Below, piece after piece: positions 9,980-21,862 of a stretch of DNA of 38,349 bases. How positions within the stretch are numbered: position 1 is the stretch's first letter; the number at the start of each line of letters is the position of its first letter. Position numbers and translations under genes: made by a program. This stretch comes from Alphaproteobacteria bacterium. GTDB lineage: Bacteria > Pseudomonadota > Alphaproteobacteria > SMXS01. Below the pieces are notes generated by a model. It had not been told where the DNA came from. It saw only the letters and a list, made by a program, of their open reading frames with translations, and searched no databases. The DNA is taken from assembly GCA_016124315.1 (NCBI GenBank), contig WGNW01000111.1, positions 1-38,349 on the forward strand, written 5' to 3'.

Positions 9980-11467
9980 ATGATGGGTTGGATGAAGGGC
10001 TGGCGGATGCTGCTGGCCGCGGTGGGTATTGCAACGGTCGCCGGCGGCGTGGCCCTGGTCCATGCGGAGGATGCCGCACCGAGGGCGACGGCGCCCGCCA
10101 CGGCCGCTCCAACCCCGCTCGCCCCCGCGCCCCGCGCGGCCAAGGTGGTGCCGCAGGACCCGTCCTTCCTGAACTACTCCTATGCGCCGCTGATCAAGAA
10201 GGTCGCCCCGGCGGTGGTCAACATCTACACCACCCGAATGGTCCGCAACGCCGGGCCGCTGATCTTCAACGATCCGTTCTTCCAGCAGTTCTTCGGCGAC
10301 CGCTTCGGCGGCCAGCCGCAGGAGCAGCGCTCGCTGGGCTCGGGCGTGATCGTGCGGCCCAACGGCATCGTCGTCACCAACCATCACGTGATCGACGGCG
10401 CCGACGAGATCGTCGTGGTGCTCAACGACCGCCGCGAGTTCAAGGCCAAGGTCGTCGTCGACGACGAACGGTCCGACCTGGCGGTGCTCAAGCTCGACAC
10501 CGACAGCACCTCGCTGCCCACCCTGCAGTTCCGGGATTCGGATTCCATCGAGGTGGGCGACGTGGTGTTCGCCATCGGCAATCCGTTCGGCGTCGGCCAG
10601 ACCGTCACCCACGGCATCGTCTCGGCGGTCGCGCGCACCCAGATGGGCATCAGCGACTATGAGTTCTTCATCCAGACCGACGCGGCGATCAATCCGGGCA
10701 ATTCCGGCGGCGCCCTGGTGGGCCTCGACGGCAAGCTGTTCGGCATCAACACCATGATCCTGTCCCGCTCCGGCGGCTCCCAGGGCGTCGGCTTCGCCAT
10801 CCCCGCCAACATGGTGGCCCGGGTGGTCGATGCGGCGCTCAACGGCGGCAAGATCATCCGGCCCTGGTTCGGCGCGACCGGCCAGGAGATCACCGCCGAC
10901 CTCGCCGATTCCCTGGGCCTCGACCGGCCCGGCGGCGTGCTGATCAACGGCGTCTACAAGGGCGGCCCGGCCGACCGGGCCGGGCTCAAGGTGGGCGACA
11001 TCGTCCTCGAGCTGGACGGTCGGCAGGTGGACAGCCCGGCGGCGCTGGTGTCGCTGCTGGCGGTGCGCAAGGTCGGCGGCGAGGCGAGCCTGCACGTCAT
11101 CCGCGACCACAAGGAGATGACCCTGAAGGTGCCGCTGGTGGCGGCGCCCGAGGTGCCCAAGCGCGACGAGACGGTGCTGCCGGCCCACCACATCTTCGCC
11201 GGCGCCAAGGTGGCCAACCTGTCGCCGGCCCTGGCCGAGGAACTGCGGGTCGACGCCATGGAGAAGGGTGTGATCGTGACCGCCATCCAGCGCGGCAGTC
11301 CGGCCGCGCAGCGCGGCCTGCGGCCGGGCGACATCTTCGTGTCCATCAACGGCAAGCCGGTCAAGTCGGTGGCCGAGCTTAACGCGGTGTGGGGCGACTA
11401 CGCCGGCGAGATGACGGTGAAGGTCAAGCGCGGCGACGAGGTGATCACCGGCGTCTTCCGCCAGTAG
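9980..11467 (+). CDS. Periplasmic serine protease, DegP/HtrA (Do) family
   Basis: Envelope protein quality-control protease/chaperone of 495 residues. An N-terminal hydrophobic stretch (about residues 9-27, LLAAVGIATVAGGVALVHA) is a signal peptide or anchor. A Pro/Ala-rich linker leads into the trypsin-like domain. The catalytic triad reads as H136 (TNHHV), D166 (SDLAVL) and S242 (GNSGGA). Two PDZ domains follow, at about 293-395 and 400-492, as in DegP/DegQ. ATGs at 9980 and 9983 are both possible. rarA begins 24 nt downstream, so the protease may head that gene cluster. DegP and DegQ cannot be told apart from this sequence alone. Confidence 0.93.
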   Translation: MMGWMKGWRMLLAAVGIATVAGGVALVHAEDAAPRATAPATAAPTPLAPAPRAAKVVPQDPSFLNYSYAPLIKKVAPAVVNIYTTRMVRNAGPLIFNDPFFQQFFGDRFGGQPQEQRSLGSGVIVRPNGIVVTNHHVIDGADEIVVVLNDRREFKAKVVVDDERSDLAVLKLDTDSTSLPTLQFRDSDSIEVGDVVFAIGNPFGVGQTVTHGIVSAVARTQMGISDYEFFIQTDAAINPGNSGGALVGLDGKLFGINTMILSRSGGSQGVGFAIPANMVARVVDAALNGGKIIRPWFGATGQEITADLADSLGLDRPGGVLINGVYKGGPADRAGLKVGDIVLELDGRQVDSPAALVSLLAVRKVGGEASLHVIRDHKEMTLKVPLVAAPEVPKRDETVLPAHHIFAGAKVANLSPALAEELRVDAMEKGVIVTAIQRGSPAAQRGLRPGDIFVSINGKPVKSVAELNAVWGDYAGEMTVKVKRGDEVITGVFRQ

Positions 11468-11491
11468 GGGCGCCGGCCTACATTAGCCGGC

Positions 11492-12814
11492 ATGGCAGAC
11501 CTGTTCCAGAGCGCCGGGCTTGAGGCGTCGGCGCCGCGCCCGCTCGCCGACCGGCTGCGGCCGGCCCGCATCGAGGACGTGGTCGGGCAGCAGCACCTGC
11601 TCGGTCCTGCGGGCCCGATCGGCCGCATGCTCGCCGCCGGACGGATGGCCTCGCTCATCCTGTGGGGCCCGCCCGGCACCGGCAAGACCACCATCGCCCG
11701 CCTGCTGGCCGACCATGTCGACCTCTATTTCGAGCAGGTCTCCGCCGTGTTCTCCGGCGTGGCCGATTTGCGCAAGGTGTTCGAGGCGGCCAGGGCGCGC
11801 CGACGCGACGGCAAGGGCACGCTGCTCTTCGTCGACGAGATCCACCGCTTCAACCGCTCCCAGCAGGACGCCTTCCTGCCCTATGTGGAGGACGGCACGG
11901 TGATCCTGGTGGGCGCGACGACCGAGAACCCGTCCTTCGAATTGAACGCGGCGCTGCTGTCCCGCGCCCAGGTGATGGTGCTGAACCGGCTGGACGACGC
12001 CGCGCTCGAGACCATGATCGGCCGGGCCGAGGCGGAGCTCGGCCGCAGCCTGCCGCTCACCGCCGACGCGCGCACCGCCCTCAAGGCCATGGCCGACGGC
12101 GACGGCCGCTTCCTCTACAACATGGTCGAGGAGGTCGCGTCCGTGGGCGCGGACGGCGAGCCGCTCGATACCGCGGCGCTGGCGGAGGTGGTGCAGCGGC
12201 GGGCGCCGGTGTACGACAAGGCGCAGGAAGGCCACTACAACCTGATCAGCGCCCTGCACAAGAGCCTGCGCGGCTCCGACACGGACGCGGCGCTCTACTA
12301 TCTGGCGCGCATGCTGGTGGCGGGCGAGGAGCCGCTCTACATCGTCCGCCGACTGGTGCGCTTCGCCGCCGAGGACATCGGCATGGCGGATCCGCAGGCC
12401 CTGGTGCAGGCGCTGGCGGCCAAGGACATGTACGATTTCCTGGGCTCGCCGGAAGGCGAACTCGGCATCGTCCAGGCGGTGATTTATCTGGGCACCGCGC
12501 CCAAGTCGAACGCGGTCTACCGGGCCGCCGGCGCCGCCAACGCCGCCGCCCGGGAAACCGGTTCGCTGATGCCGCCCATGCACATCCTCAACGCCCCGAC
12601 CAAGCTGATGAAGGGCCTCGGCTACGGCAAGGGCTACGAGTACGACCACGACACCGCCGAAGGCTTCTCCGGCCAGGACTACTTCCCGGAGGCCATGGAG
12701 CGCCGGACCTTCTACCGCCCGGCGGAGCGCGGCTTCGAGCGCGAGGTGACGAAGCGGCTCGACTACTGGGCGAAGCTGCGGGCCGAGCGGAAGGCGCGCG
12801 TGAGCGACGGGTGA
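11492..12814 (+). CDS. rarA: Replication-associated recombination protein A (RarA/MgsA)
   Basis: AAA+ ATPase of the RarA/WRNIP1/Mgs1 family that acts at stalled replication forks with SSB and the clamp-loader system. The 440-residue product has Walker A GPPGTGKTT at 59-67 and Walker B LLFVDEIHRFN at 111-121. The sensor region GATTENPSFELN is followed by LSRAQV. The C-terminal tetramerisation part includes YNLISALHKSLRGSD and LYYLARMLVAGEEPLYIVRR, both diagnostic. No strong ribosome-binding site is seen before the ATG; the region has a GCCGGC pair that could fold. The stop overlaps the next gene's GTG (GTGA). Confidence 0.96.
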   Translation: MADLFQSAGLEASAPRPLADRLRPARIEDVVGQQHLLGPAGPIGRMLAAGRMASLILWGPPGTGKTTIARLLADHVDLYFEQVSAVFSGVADLRKVFEAARARRRDGKGTLLFVDEIHRFNRSQQDAFLPYVEDGTVILVGATTENPSFELNAALLSRAQVMVLNRLDDAALETMIGRAEAELGRSLPLTADARTALKAMADGDGRFLYNMVEEVASVGADGEPLDTAALAEVVQRRAPVYDKAQEGHYNLISALHKSLRGSDTDAALYYLARMLVAGEEPLYIVRRLVRFAAEDIGMADPQALVQALAAKDMYDFLGSPEGELGIVQAVIYLGTAPKSNAVYRAAGAANAAARETGSLMPPMHILNAPTKLMKGLGYGKGYEYDHDTAEGFSGQDYFPEAMERRTFYRPAERGFEREVTKRLDYWAKLRAERKARVSDG

Positions 12815-13680
12815 GCCCGTTCGATCTGTTCGTCGGCGTCGACTGGTCGGGCGAGCGTGGGCCCGCGGTCCGGCGGCTGCAGGTCGCCGTCTGTCCCGCG
12901 GGCGATGCGCCGCCGGTGCTGGTCGGTAACCCGGCGGGCGGGGCCTGGACCCGGCCGGATTTCGCCGCGTGGCTGCTTGGGCAGGCGGAGGAGACGCGGG
13001 TGCTGTGCGGCGTGGATTTCTCGTTCTGCTTTCCCCGGGAGGACCTGGGCGCCTACTTCCCCGACTATCCGGACGATCCGGCCGGCCACGCCGCGTTCTG
13101 GGCGCTGGTGGAGCGGCTCTGCGCCGCCGATGGCGGCTTCTTCGGCGGGGCGTTTGCCGACGCGCCGGCCCTCGCCTGCCATTTCCGCCGCGGGCGGGAC
13201 ACTGGCGGGCGCTACCGACGGCGGCTGCGGGTGACCGAGGCGTTGACGCAGACGCGCGGGCTGGGGACCGTGGAATCCGTGTTCAACCTGGTCGGTGCGC
13301 GCCAGGTGGGCAAGGGGTCGCTCGCCGGGATGCGCCTGCTGCGCTGGCTGAAGCGGCAGCCCGCCGCAGTGGCGGTGTGGCCGTTCGACGAGATCGGCGC
13401 CGCACGCCTTGCCCTCGTCGAGACCTTTCCCACCGCCTTCGTGCGCATGGCCGGGCAGGGCGCCGGCAAGGTGCGCGACGCGGCGCGGCTGAACCGGGTG
13501 CTGGGGCATTTCGGGTCGCGGCCGGTGCCCACCCCGGACGCGCTCACCGACGACATGACGGACGCCCTGATCACCGCTGCCGCCCTTCGATACCTGACCC
13601 CGCATCCCGGAATGTGGCGCCCGCCGGACTTATCGGATAGTGTCCGGCGCTTCGAAGGATGGACGTTCGGGATCGTCTGA
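12811..13680 (+). CDS. Uncharacterised protein, RNase H-like (DUF429-like?) fold
   Basis: A 289-residue cytoplasmic protein that I do not recognise with certainty. The N-terminus LFVGVDWSGERG resembles the first strand and acidic residue of RNase H-fold families such as DUF429. A second acidic strand, CGVDFSFCFPRE, is near residues 66-77, and DALTDDMTDALITAAALRYL near the C-terminus resembles a third catalytic acidic patch. FNLVGARQVGKGSLAGM and VWPFDE are further likely conserved segments. The start is the GTG at 12811, overlapping the rarA stop (GTGA); the open frame upstream is out of phase with rarA and is a shadow. Its TGA overlaps the crcB ATG. Nuclease activity is an inference only. 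Confidence 0.75.
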   Translation: MSPFDLFVGVDWSGERGPAVRRLQVAVCPAGDAPPVLVGNPAGGAWTRPDFAAWLLGQAEETRVLCGVDFSFCFPREDLGAYFPDYPDDPAGHAAFWALVERLCAADGGFFGGAFADAPALACHFRRGRDTGGRYRRRLRVTEALTQTRGLGTVESVFNLVGARQVGKGSLAGMRLLRWLKRQPAAVAVWPFDEIGAARLALVETFPTAFVRMAGQGAGKVRDAARLNRVLGHFGSRPVPTPDALTDDMTDALITAAALRYLTPHPGMWRPPDLSDSVRRFEGWTFGIV

Positions 13681-14066
13681 TGAGCAGCTTCTATACCTAT
13701 CTGGCGGTGGCGGCGGGCGGCGCGGTCGGCAGTCTGGGCCGCTTCACCCTGGCCGGCCAGGTGATGCGCTGGGTCGGTCCGGGCTTTCCGTGGGGCACCA
13801 TGGCCTGCAACGTCCTGGGCGGCCTGGTGATGGGCATCATCACCGAGCTGTTCGCCCTCAAGCTGTCGCTGCCCCGGCCGGCGCAGGCCGGCCTCGCCGT
13901 CGGCGTGATGGGCGGCTTCACCACCTTCTCCTCCTTCTCGCTGGAAACCGTGCTGATGATCGACCGGCACCAGTGGGCCCAGGCCTTCGCCTACACCGCC
14001 GGCTCGGTGGTGCTGTGCGTCGGCGCGGTGCTGGTCGGCATGACGGTGGTGCGGACCCTGGGATGA
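13680..14066 (+). CDS. crcB: Fluoride channel CrcB/Fluc
   Basis: Small inner-membrane fluoride exporter that works as a dual-topology dimer. The product has 128 residues and four hydrophobic segments. Family motifs are GGAVGSLGRF (residues 12-21), PWGTMACNVLGG and GVMGGFTTFSSFSLE, the last containing the Phe/Ser/Thr residues that line the pore. The ATG at 13680 shares its first base with the TGA of the previous gene; an ATG 21 nt upstream would add MDVRDRL, which is atypical. No fluoride riboswitch is seen because the gene is internal to the cluster. Confidence 0.93.
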   Translation: MSSFYTYLAVAAGGAVGSLGRFTLAGQVMRWVGPGFPWGTMACNVLGGLVMGIITELFALKLSLPRPAQAGLAVGVMGGFTTFSSFSLETVLMIDRHQWAQAFAYTAGSVVLCVGAVLVGMTVVRTLG

Positions 14067-15028
14067 GCGGCGTCGAGACCGTCACCGTCAAGACGGCGGA
14101 CGCGGACCAGCGGCTCGACCGCTGGTTCCGGCAGCATTACCCGTCGCTGTCCTTCGGCCGGCTGCAGAAGCTGCTGCGCACCGGGCAGGTGCGCGTCGAC
14201 GGCAAGCGCGCCAAGGCCGATTTCCGGGTCGCTGCGGGCCAGCAGATCCGCGTGCCGCCGCTTGGCGAGGACGGGCCGCCCGCGCAGAAGCCCGGCCCGG
14301 CGCCCGTGCGCGACGCCGACGCGCGGCTGCTGCAGGACGCGGTGCTCTACCGGGACGACGACGTGCTGGTCATCAACAAGCCGCCGGGCCTCGCGGTTCA
14401 GGGCGGCACCAGGACCGGCCGGCACCTTGACGGCATGCTGGAGGCGCTCCGGTTCGGGGCGGCGGAGCGGCCGCGGCTGGTGCACCGGCTCGACAAGGAC
14501 ACCAGCGGCGTTCTGGTGCTGGCGCGCTCGCGCCGGGCGGCGGCGGCGCTGACCGAGGCCTTCAAGGGGCGGCGCACGAGGAAGACCTACTGGGCGCTGG
14601 TGCGCGGCGTCCCCAGGCCTCACGAAGGCGAGATCACCTCCTATATGGAGAAGGACGGCGAGGAGACCGAGAAGGTCCGGCCGGGCGACAAGGGCCTCAA
14701 GGCGGTGACCGAATACACGATGATCGAGAACGCGGGCAGCAAGGCGGCGTGGCTGGCGCTGCGGCCGGTGACGGGACGCACCCACCAGCTCCGCGTTCAC
14801 TGCGCCCAGCTCGGCACGCCGATCATCGGTGACGGCAAGTATGGCGGCGCCGAGGCGTTCCTCGACGGCATCGCCAACCGGCTGCACCTGCACGCCCGCC
14901 ACATCCGCATTCCCCATCCGGTGCGGGGCACCGTCGACGTGACCGCGCCGCTGCCTCCGCACATGCTCGAGACCTGGGCGCTGTTCGAATTCGATCCGGA
15001 CGCGCCGGAGGCGTTCGACGATGAGTGA
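14063..15028 (+). CDS. rluC: 23S rRNA pseudouridine synthase, RluC/RluD family
   Basis: Converts specific uridines in 23S rRNA to pseudouridine. The product has 321 residues. An N-terminal S4 RNA-binding domain (about 15-75, RLDRWFRQHYPSLSFGRLQK) precedes the catalytic domain. The catalytic motif HRLDKDTSG is at 141-149, with Asp144 the expected nucleophile. NKPPGLAVQGGT and the C-terminal GRTHQLRVHCAQLG block are also typical. The ATG overlaps the crcB stop (ATGA), and the 3' end overlaps the HAD gene by 8 nt. RluC rather than RluD is favoured by the QGGT loop, though not decisively. Confidence 0.92.
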   Translation: MSGVETVTVKTADADQRLDRWFRQHYPSLSFGRLQKLLRTGQVRVDGKRAKADFRVAAGQQIRVPPLGEDGPPAQKPGPAPVRDADARLLQDAVLYRDDDVLVINKPPGLAVQGGTRTGRHLDGMLEALRFGAAERPRLVHRLDKDTSGVLVLARSRRAAAALTEAFKGRRTRKTYWALVRGVPRPHEGEITSYMEKDGEETEKVRPGDKGLKAVTEYTMIENAGSKAAWLALRPVTGRTHQLRVHCAQLGTPIIGDGKYGGAEAFLDGIANRLHLHARHIRIPHPVRGTVDVTAPLPPHMLETWALFEFDPDAPEAFDDE

Positions 15029-15698
15029 CCTGCGGCTGGTGGTGTTCGACTGCGACGGCACGCTGGTGGACAGCCAGCATGTCATCTTCGCGGCCATGAA
15101 CCGGGCCTTCGACGGCCACGGCATCCCCTGTCCGGAAATGCGGGCGGTGCGCCGCGTGGTCGGGCTCGGGCTGGTGGAGGCGGTGGCCGCGCTGACGCCC
15201 CACCTGGAGCCGGACGCCCACGAGGCGCTGGCACAGGCCTACAAGGACGCCTTCGGGGTGCTGCGGCGGGACCCGGCGCATGTGGAGCCGCTGTTCCCCG
15301 GCGTTCGCGAGGCGCTGGAGGCGCTGGCGCAGGCCGGCTACCTGCTGGGCGTCGCCACCGGCAAGTCGCAGAAGGGTCTGGCCAGCACCCTGCGACTGCA
15401 CGGGCTGGAAGGTGCGTTCGTCACCCTGCAGACCGTGGACGACGCGCCGAGCAAGCCGCACCCCGGCATGCTGCTCAACGCCATGGACCGGACCGGCGCG
15501 CGGCCCGAGGACACGGTGATGGTCGGCGACACGGTGTTCGACATGGAGATGGCCCGCAACGCCGGCGTCCATGCGCTCGGCGTCGCCTGGGGCTACCACG
15601 AACGCGAAGAACTGACGCACGCCGGCGCCCTGGACGTGCTGGACCGGTACGAGGCGCTGTCGCCCTGGCTGCTCCGGCATTGGGATGCCGCGGCGTGA
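15021..15698 (+). CDS. HAD-superfamily phosphatase (phosphoglycolate phosphatase-like)
   Basis: A 225-residue haloacid dehalogenase-type hydrolase. Motif I is VFDCDGTLVDSQ with nucleophile D10 and acid/base D12. Motif II ATGKS is near residue 113, motif III is the Lys of KPHPGML, and motif IV is VGDTVFDMEMA. The helical cap between motifs I and II is type C1, as in Gph. The substrate cannot be set from sequence; phosphoglycolate is one option. It overlaps rluC by 8 nt and its stop overlaps the ATP12 GTG (GTGA), so expression is coupled to its neighbours. Confidence 0.88.
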   Translation: MSDLRLVVFDCDGTLVDSQHVIFAAMNRAFDGHGIPCPEMRAVRRVVGLGLVEAVAALTPHLEPDAHEALAQAYKDAFGVLRRDPAHVEPLFPGVREALEALAQAGYLLGVATGKSQKGLASTLRLHGLEGAFVTLQTVDDAPSKPHPGMLLNAMDRTGARPEDTVMVGDTVFDMEMARNAGVHALGVAWGYHEREELTHAGALDVLDRYEALSPWLLRHWDAAA

Positions 15699-16390
15699 AG
15701 CGATTCTACAAGCAGGTCGCCGTGGTGCCGGCGGACGACGGTTTCGCCGTGCATCTCGACGGACGGCCGATCCGCACGCCCGCCAAGGCGCCGCTGCTGC
15801 TGCCGACGCCGCAGCTCGCCGAGCGGGTGGCCGCCGAATGGGATGGCCAGGGCGAGAAGGTGCGTCCGCAGGACATGCCGATGACGGGCCTCGCCAACGC
15901 CGCCATCGACCTGATGGCGAGCCGACGGGCCGACGTGGTGGGCGACGTGGCCGCCTATGCGGGTACCGACCTGCTGTGCTACCGGGCGGACAGTCCTGTC
16001 GAGCTGCGCGCCCGGCAGGATGAGGGCTGGCAGCCGGTGCTCGACTGGGCGGCCGACCGCCTGGGCCTGCGCTTCGTCGTCACCGAGGGCATCGTGCCGG
16101 TGGCGCAGGAGCCCGGCCTGGTGGAGGCGGCGCGCCTGCACCTGGATACCTATGACGACTTCGCCATGGTGGGCGTCAATCGCCTCACCCATGGCACCGG
16201 CTCCATAGTGCTGGCGCTGGCGGTCGTGGAGGGGCTGCTGACGGCCGAGGAGGCCATCGCCCTCAGCCTCGTCGACGAACTCTGGCAGGAGGCGCTGTGG
16301 GGCGTGGACGAGGAGGCCGCCGAGCGCCGCGCCATGCTGCGCCAGGACCTGCTGGACGCCGCCGAATTCCTCCGGCTCGCCCGGCGCTGA
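15695..16390 (+). CDS. ATP12-family F1-ATPase assembly chaperone
   Basis: A 231-residue homologue of mitochondrial Atp12p, which binds free F1 alpha subunit during ATP synthase assembly. The N-terminus VKRFYKQVAVVPADDGF is followed by VHLDGRPIRTPAK, the family's best-conserved block. LAERVAAEWDGQGE, MPMTGLANAAID and YAGTDLLCYRAD come next. The helical C-terminal part includes LWGVDEEAAERR. The GTG at 15695 overlaps the HAD stop; a TTG 15 nt upstream would add a non-conserved MGCRG. In eukaryotes and alphaproteobacteria this family is diagnostic, which supports the taxonomic placement. Confidence 0.92.
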   Translation: MKRFYKQVAVVPADDGFAVHLDGRPIRTPAKAPLLLPTPQLAERVAAEWDGQGEKVRPQDMPMTGLANAAIDLMASRRADVVGDVAAYAGTDLLCYRADSPVELRARQDEGWQPVLDWAADRLGLRFVVTEGIVPVAQEPGLVEAARLHLDTYDDFAMVGVNRLTHGTGSIVLALAVVEGLLTAEEAIALSLVDELWQEALWGVDEEAAERRAMLRQDLLDAAEFLRLARR

Positions 16391-16559
16391 GCGGCCCGCA
16401 TGCCGGGCGCGCATGGTCGTTCCGGCTTCAATGCCGCTCTTCACCCGGCCGGAGTTTCTGTTACAAAGGCGGTTGCCTTGCTATATGGTCGCAGCCGAAT
16501 AACCGGTCGCCTGACCGGTCTCTCCATAATCAACAAGCAATCGTTGGGGGTATCCCGCC
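16391..16559 (+). promoter_or_regulatory. Intergenic region with candidate pccB promoter
   Basis: This 169-nt gap has no gene. An AT-richer patch has TTACAA (16461-16466) and TATATG (16482-16487), only 15 nt apart, a weak promoter match. Two ACCGGT hexamers at 16502-16507 and 16514-16519 form a short dyad, possibly an operator. A run of Gs at 16546-16550 is the pccB ribosome-binding site. Confidence 0.35.
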
Positions 16560-18092
<1,533 letters not shown>

Positions 18093-18109
18093 GGCCGGGG
18101 AGGATGCCC

Positions 18110-20090
<1,981 letters not shown>

Positions 20091-20098
<8 letters not shown>

Positions 20099-20369
20099 GA
20101 CCGTCAAATCCCGCATCTCCGGCCGCGTCCAGGGCGTCGGATTCCGCGCCTGGGTGCACCGCGAGGCAACCCGTCGCGGCCTGAACGGCTGGGTCCGCAA
20201 CCGGACGGACGGCACGGTAGAGGCCCTGTTCTCGGGTCCGAATGAGACCGTCATCGACATGATGATGGCCTGCTACCTGGGCCCGCCCGCGTCGAAGGTA
20301 AGGGAGGTGGTGTCGGATCCCGCCGCCGAGCCTCCGGACGAGGGGTTCGTGATCCGGGAGACCGCCTGA
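20091..20369 (+). CDS. acyP: Acylphosphatase
   Basis: Hydrolyses acyl phosphates; small cytoplasmic enzyme of 92 residues. The catalytic loop GRVQGVGFRAWV supplies the phosphate-binding Arg, and GWVRNRTDGTVEA the catalytic Asn; both are intact. The start must be the TTG at 20091: an in-frame TGA lies 12 nt upstream and the conserved region begins within a few codons. It overlaps the end of pccA by 8 nt, so its translation depends on pccA. The stop codon lies inside a perfect inverted repeat shared with the convergent flippase gene. Confidence 0.92.
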
Positions 20370-20386
20370 CGCCTCCGTCAGGCGGT
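20361..20386. terminator. Inverted repeat at the acyP/flippase convergent junction
   Basis: ACCGCCTGACG (20361-20371) and CGTCAGGCGGT (20376-20386) form a perfect 11-bp stem with a 4-nt loop. It contains both stop codons (acyP TGA 20367-20369 and, on the minus strand, 20378-20380). Without U-runs on either side it may act as a bidirectional or Rho-assisted 3' end. Confidence 0.65.
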
Positions 20387-21862
20387 GCGCCAGAACCGGC
20401 CGCGGATCATCGACCGATTGGGCCAGAGCCAAAGCGCCCCCACGACGCCGCAGGCGAGAAGCACCGCCGCGCCGCGCGCGGCCAGGTCGGCCGGGCCGCT
20501 CACGAAGTTGCCTGCCCAGGCGTCGTAGAGGGTCGCTGCCGTCGCCGTCGCCATGGCGGCCAGGGAAGTCCGCAGGCGCAGCTCGTTGGGCTCTGAGCGC
20601 GAGACGACGTACCAGGTCAGAACCTGGCCCGCGCTCGCCACGCCCAGCGCCGTCCAGGCGACGCCCGCCAGCCCGTAGGTCACCGCCATCACCGGCGCCA
20701 CCCCCAGCGTCAGGGCCATGGTCGCGATAGACATCGCCGAGATCGTCAGCGTGCGCCGCAGGTAGAGGAGTTGGCGGGTCTGGAAGGAATTCAGCAGAGC
20801 CACATACGAGGTGGCGAGGAACGGTGCCAGCAGCGGCAGGGCCTCGTGGTAGCGTTCCGGCAGGATCAGGTCGGCTATAGTGGGCAGGAACATGATCGCG
20901 GCCACGTAAAGGGGTGTCAGGAACGCGAGGAGGAACTGGCGGATCAGGCGAACCTTGCGGAAGGAATCCTTTCCGCCGGCGACCCTCATCTTCATGTAGA
21001 CGGGATTGAACCACATTTCGAAGGATGTGATTATCAGGCCGATGGGGCCGATGATCGAGGTCGCGAGGAAGAGCACGCCGATCTGCGCGATCGGCAGGAT
21101 GTTGGCCAGCACCAACCGCAGCGCCATGGTCCGGCCCCAGTCCGCCAGTTCCTGCGGCAAGAGCGGCAAACCGTAGCCCAGCAGCCCCTTGATCTCCTTC
21201 CAGCTCAAACCGCCCACGGTGTGCGGGACGAGACGCGCGATGGTAAACCCGCGAAAGACCGCACCCACCGCGGCGGCGCAGACGGCTGCCAGCACCGCAC
21301 CCAACAGGCCGAGATCGAGCGCAAAAACGAGCACGATGGAGAAGCCGACAAGGGCCAACACCTGGACGAGGCGATAGGAGGCGAAGTGCCTCGGATGGTC
21401 GAGAGTGCGGGTGATCGCATCGAACAGCGTATTGCTGCGGTAGATGAACGCGAGCAGGAGGGCGAGGAACAGATACGGCCACAGGTGAAGCTGTCCGGCG
21501 ACGAACCAATCCCACGCCAGAAACAGGAATGCGCCAACGACGACGAAGACGCCGAGCGCTAGAAGCCGGACGGTAATTACCACCCGGCCAAGGAACCGGC
21601 GTCCGGCGTCGGGCGTGTCGTCGTGATCGAAATATTGCCGGATGATGGCCGTACTCACCCCCAGGTCGCCCAGCACGTCGGCAAGGGTGACGATGCTTGT
21701 GAAGATGGCATAGCCGCCGAGTTCCTCGGCCGACAGCCGGAAGGCATAGGCGAGGGTGAGCAGGCCGCCGATCACCCGTACCACCGCATTGGTGGCGCCA
21801 TAGGTCAGTACCGCCTGGACCGAGCGGCGGCCGAACCAGCGCGCGGCCGACCTATCGGCCAT
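20378..21862 (-). CDS. Polysaccharide flippase (Wzx/MOP superfamily)
   Basis: Integral membrane protein of 494 residues with about 12-14 predicted hydrophobic segments, of the lipid-linked oligosaccharide flippase type (Polysacc_synt). The N-terminus is MADRSAARWFGRRSVQAVLT, followed by GGLLTLAYAFRLSAEELGGY, typical of the first two helices. PYLFLALLLAFIYRSNTLFD and LVQVLALVGFSIVLVF are later membrane segments. The chosen ATG overlaps the end of the upstream glycosyltransferase by 11 nt; the frame continues upstream but reads antisense-like low-similarity sequence there. By eye its third positions are less GC-biased than the neighbours', which hints at transfer. The substrate is unknown. Confidence 0.85.
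   Translation of the reverse strand: MADRSAARWFGRRSVQAVLTYGATNAVVRVIGGLLTLAYAFRLSAEELGGYAIFTSIVTLADVLGDLGVSTAIIRQYFDHDDTPDAGRRFLGRVVITVRLLALGVFVVVGAFLFLAWDWFVAGQLHLWPYLFLALLLAFIYRSNTLFDAITRTLDHPRHFASYRLVQVLALVGFSIVLVFALDLGLLGAVLAAVCAAAVGAVFRGFTIARLVPHTVGGLSWKEIKGLLGYGLPLLPQELADWGRTMALRLVLANILPIAQIGVLFLATSIIGPIGLIITSFEMWFNPVYMKMRVAGGKDSFRKVRLIRQFLLAFLTPLYVAAIMFLPTIADLILPERYHEALPLLAPFLATSYVALLNSFQTRQLLYLRRTLTISAMSIATMALTLGVAPVMAVTYGLAGVAWTALGVASAGQVLTWYVVSRSEPNELRLRTSLAAMATATAATLYDAWAGNFVSGPADLAARGAAVLLACGVVGALWLWPNRSMIRGRFWRTA

Noticed and set aside
8351-11191. Very long open frame (946 codons) on the minus strand opposite rpoA, rplQ and the protease gene
   Set aside because: It is an antisense shadow caused by high GC at third positions; its translation is His/Asp/Arg/Gly-rich with no domain, and it lies across conserved genes.
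13680-14066. Fluoride riboswitch for crcB
   Set aside because: crcB starts inside the stop codon of the previous gene, leaving no untranslated leader for a riboswitch.
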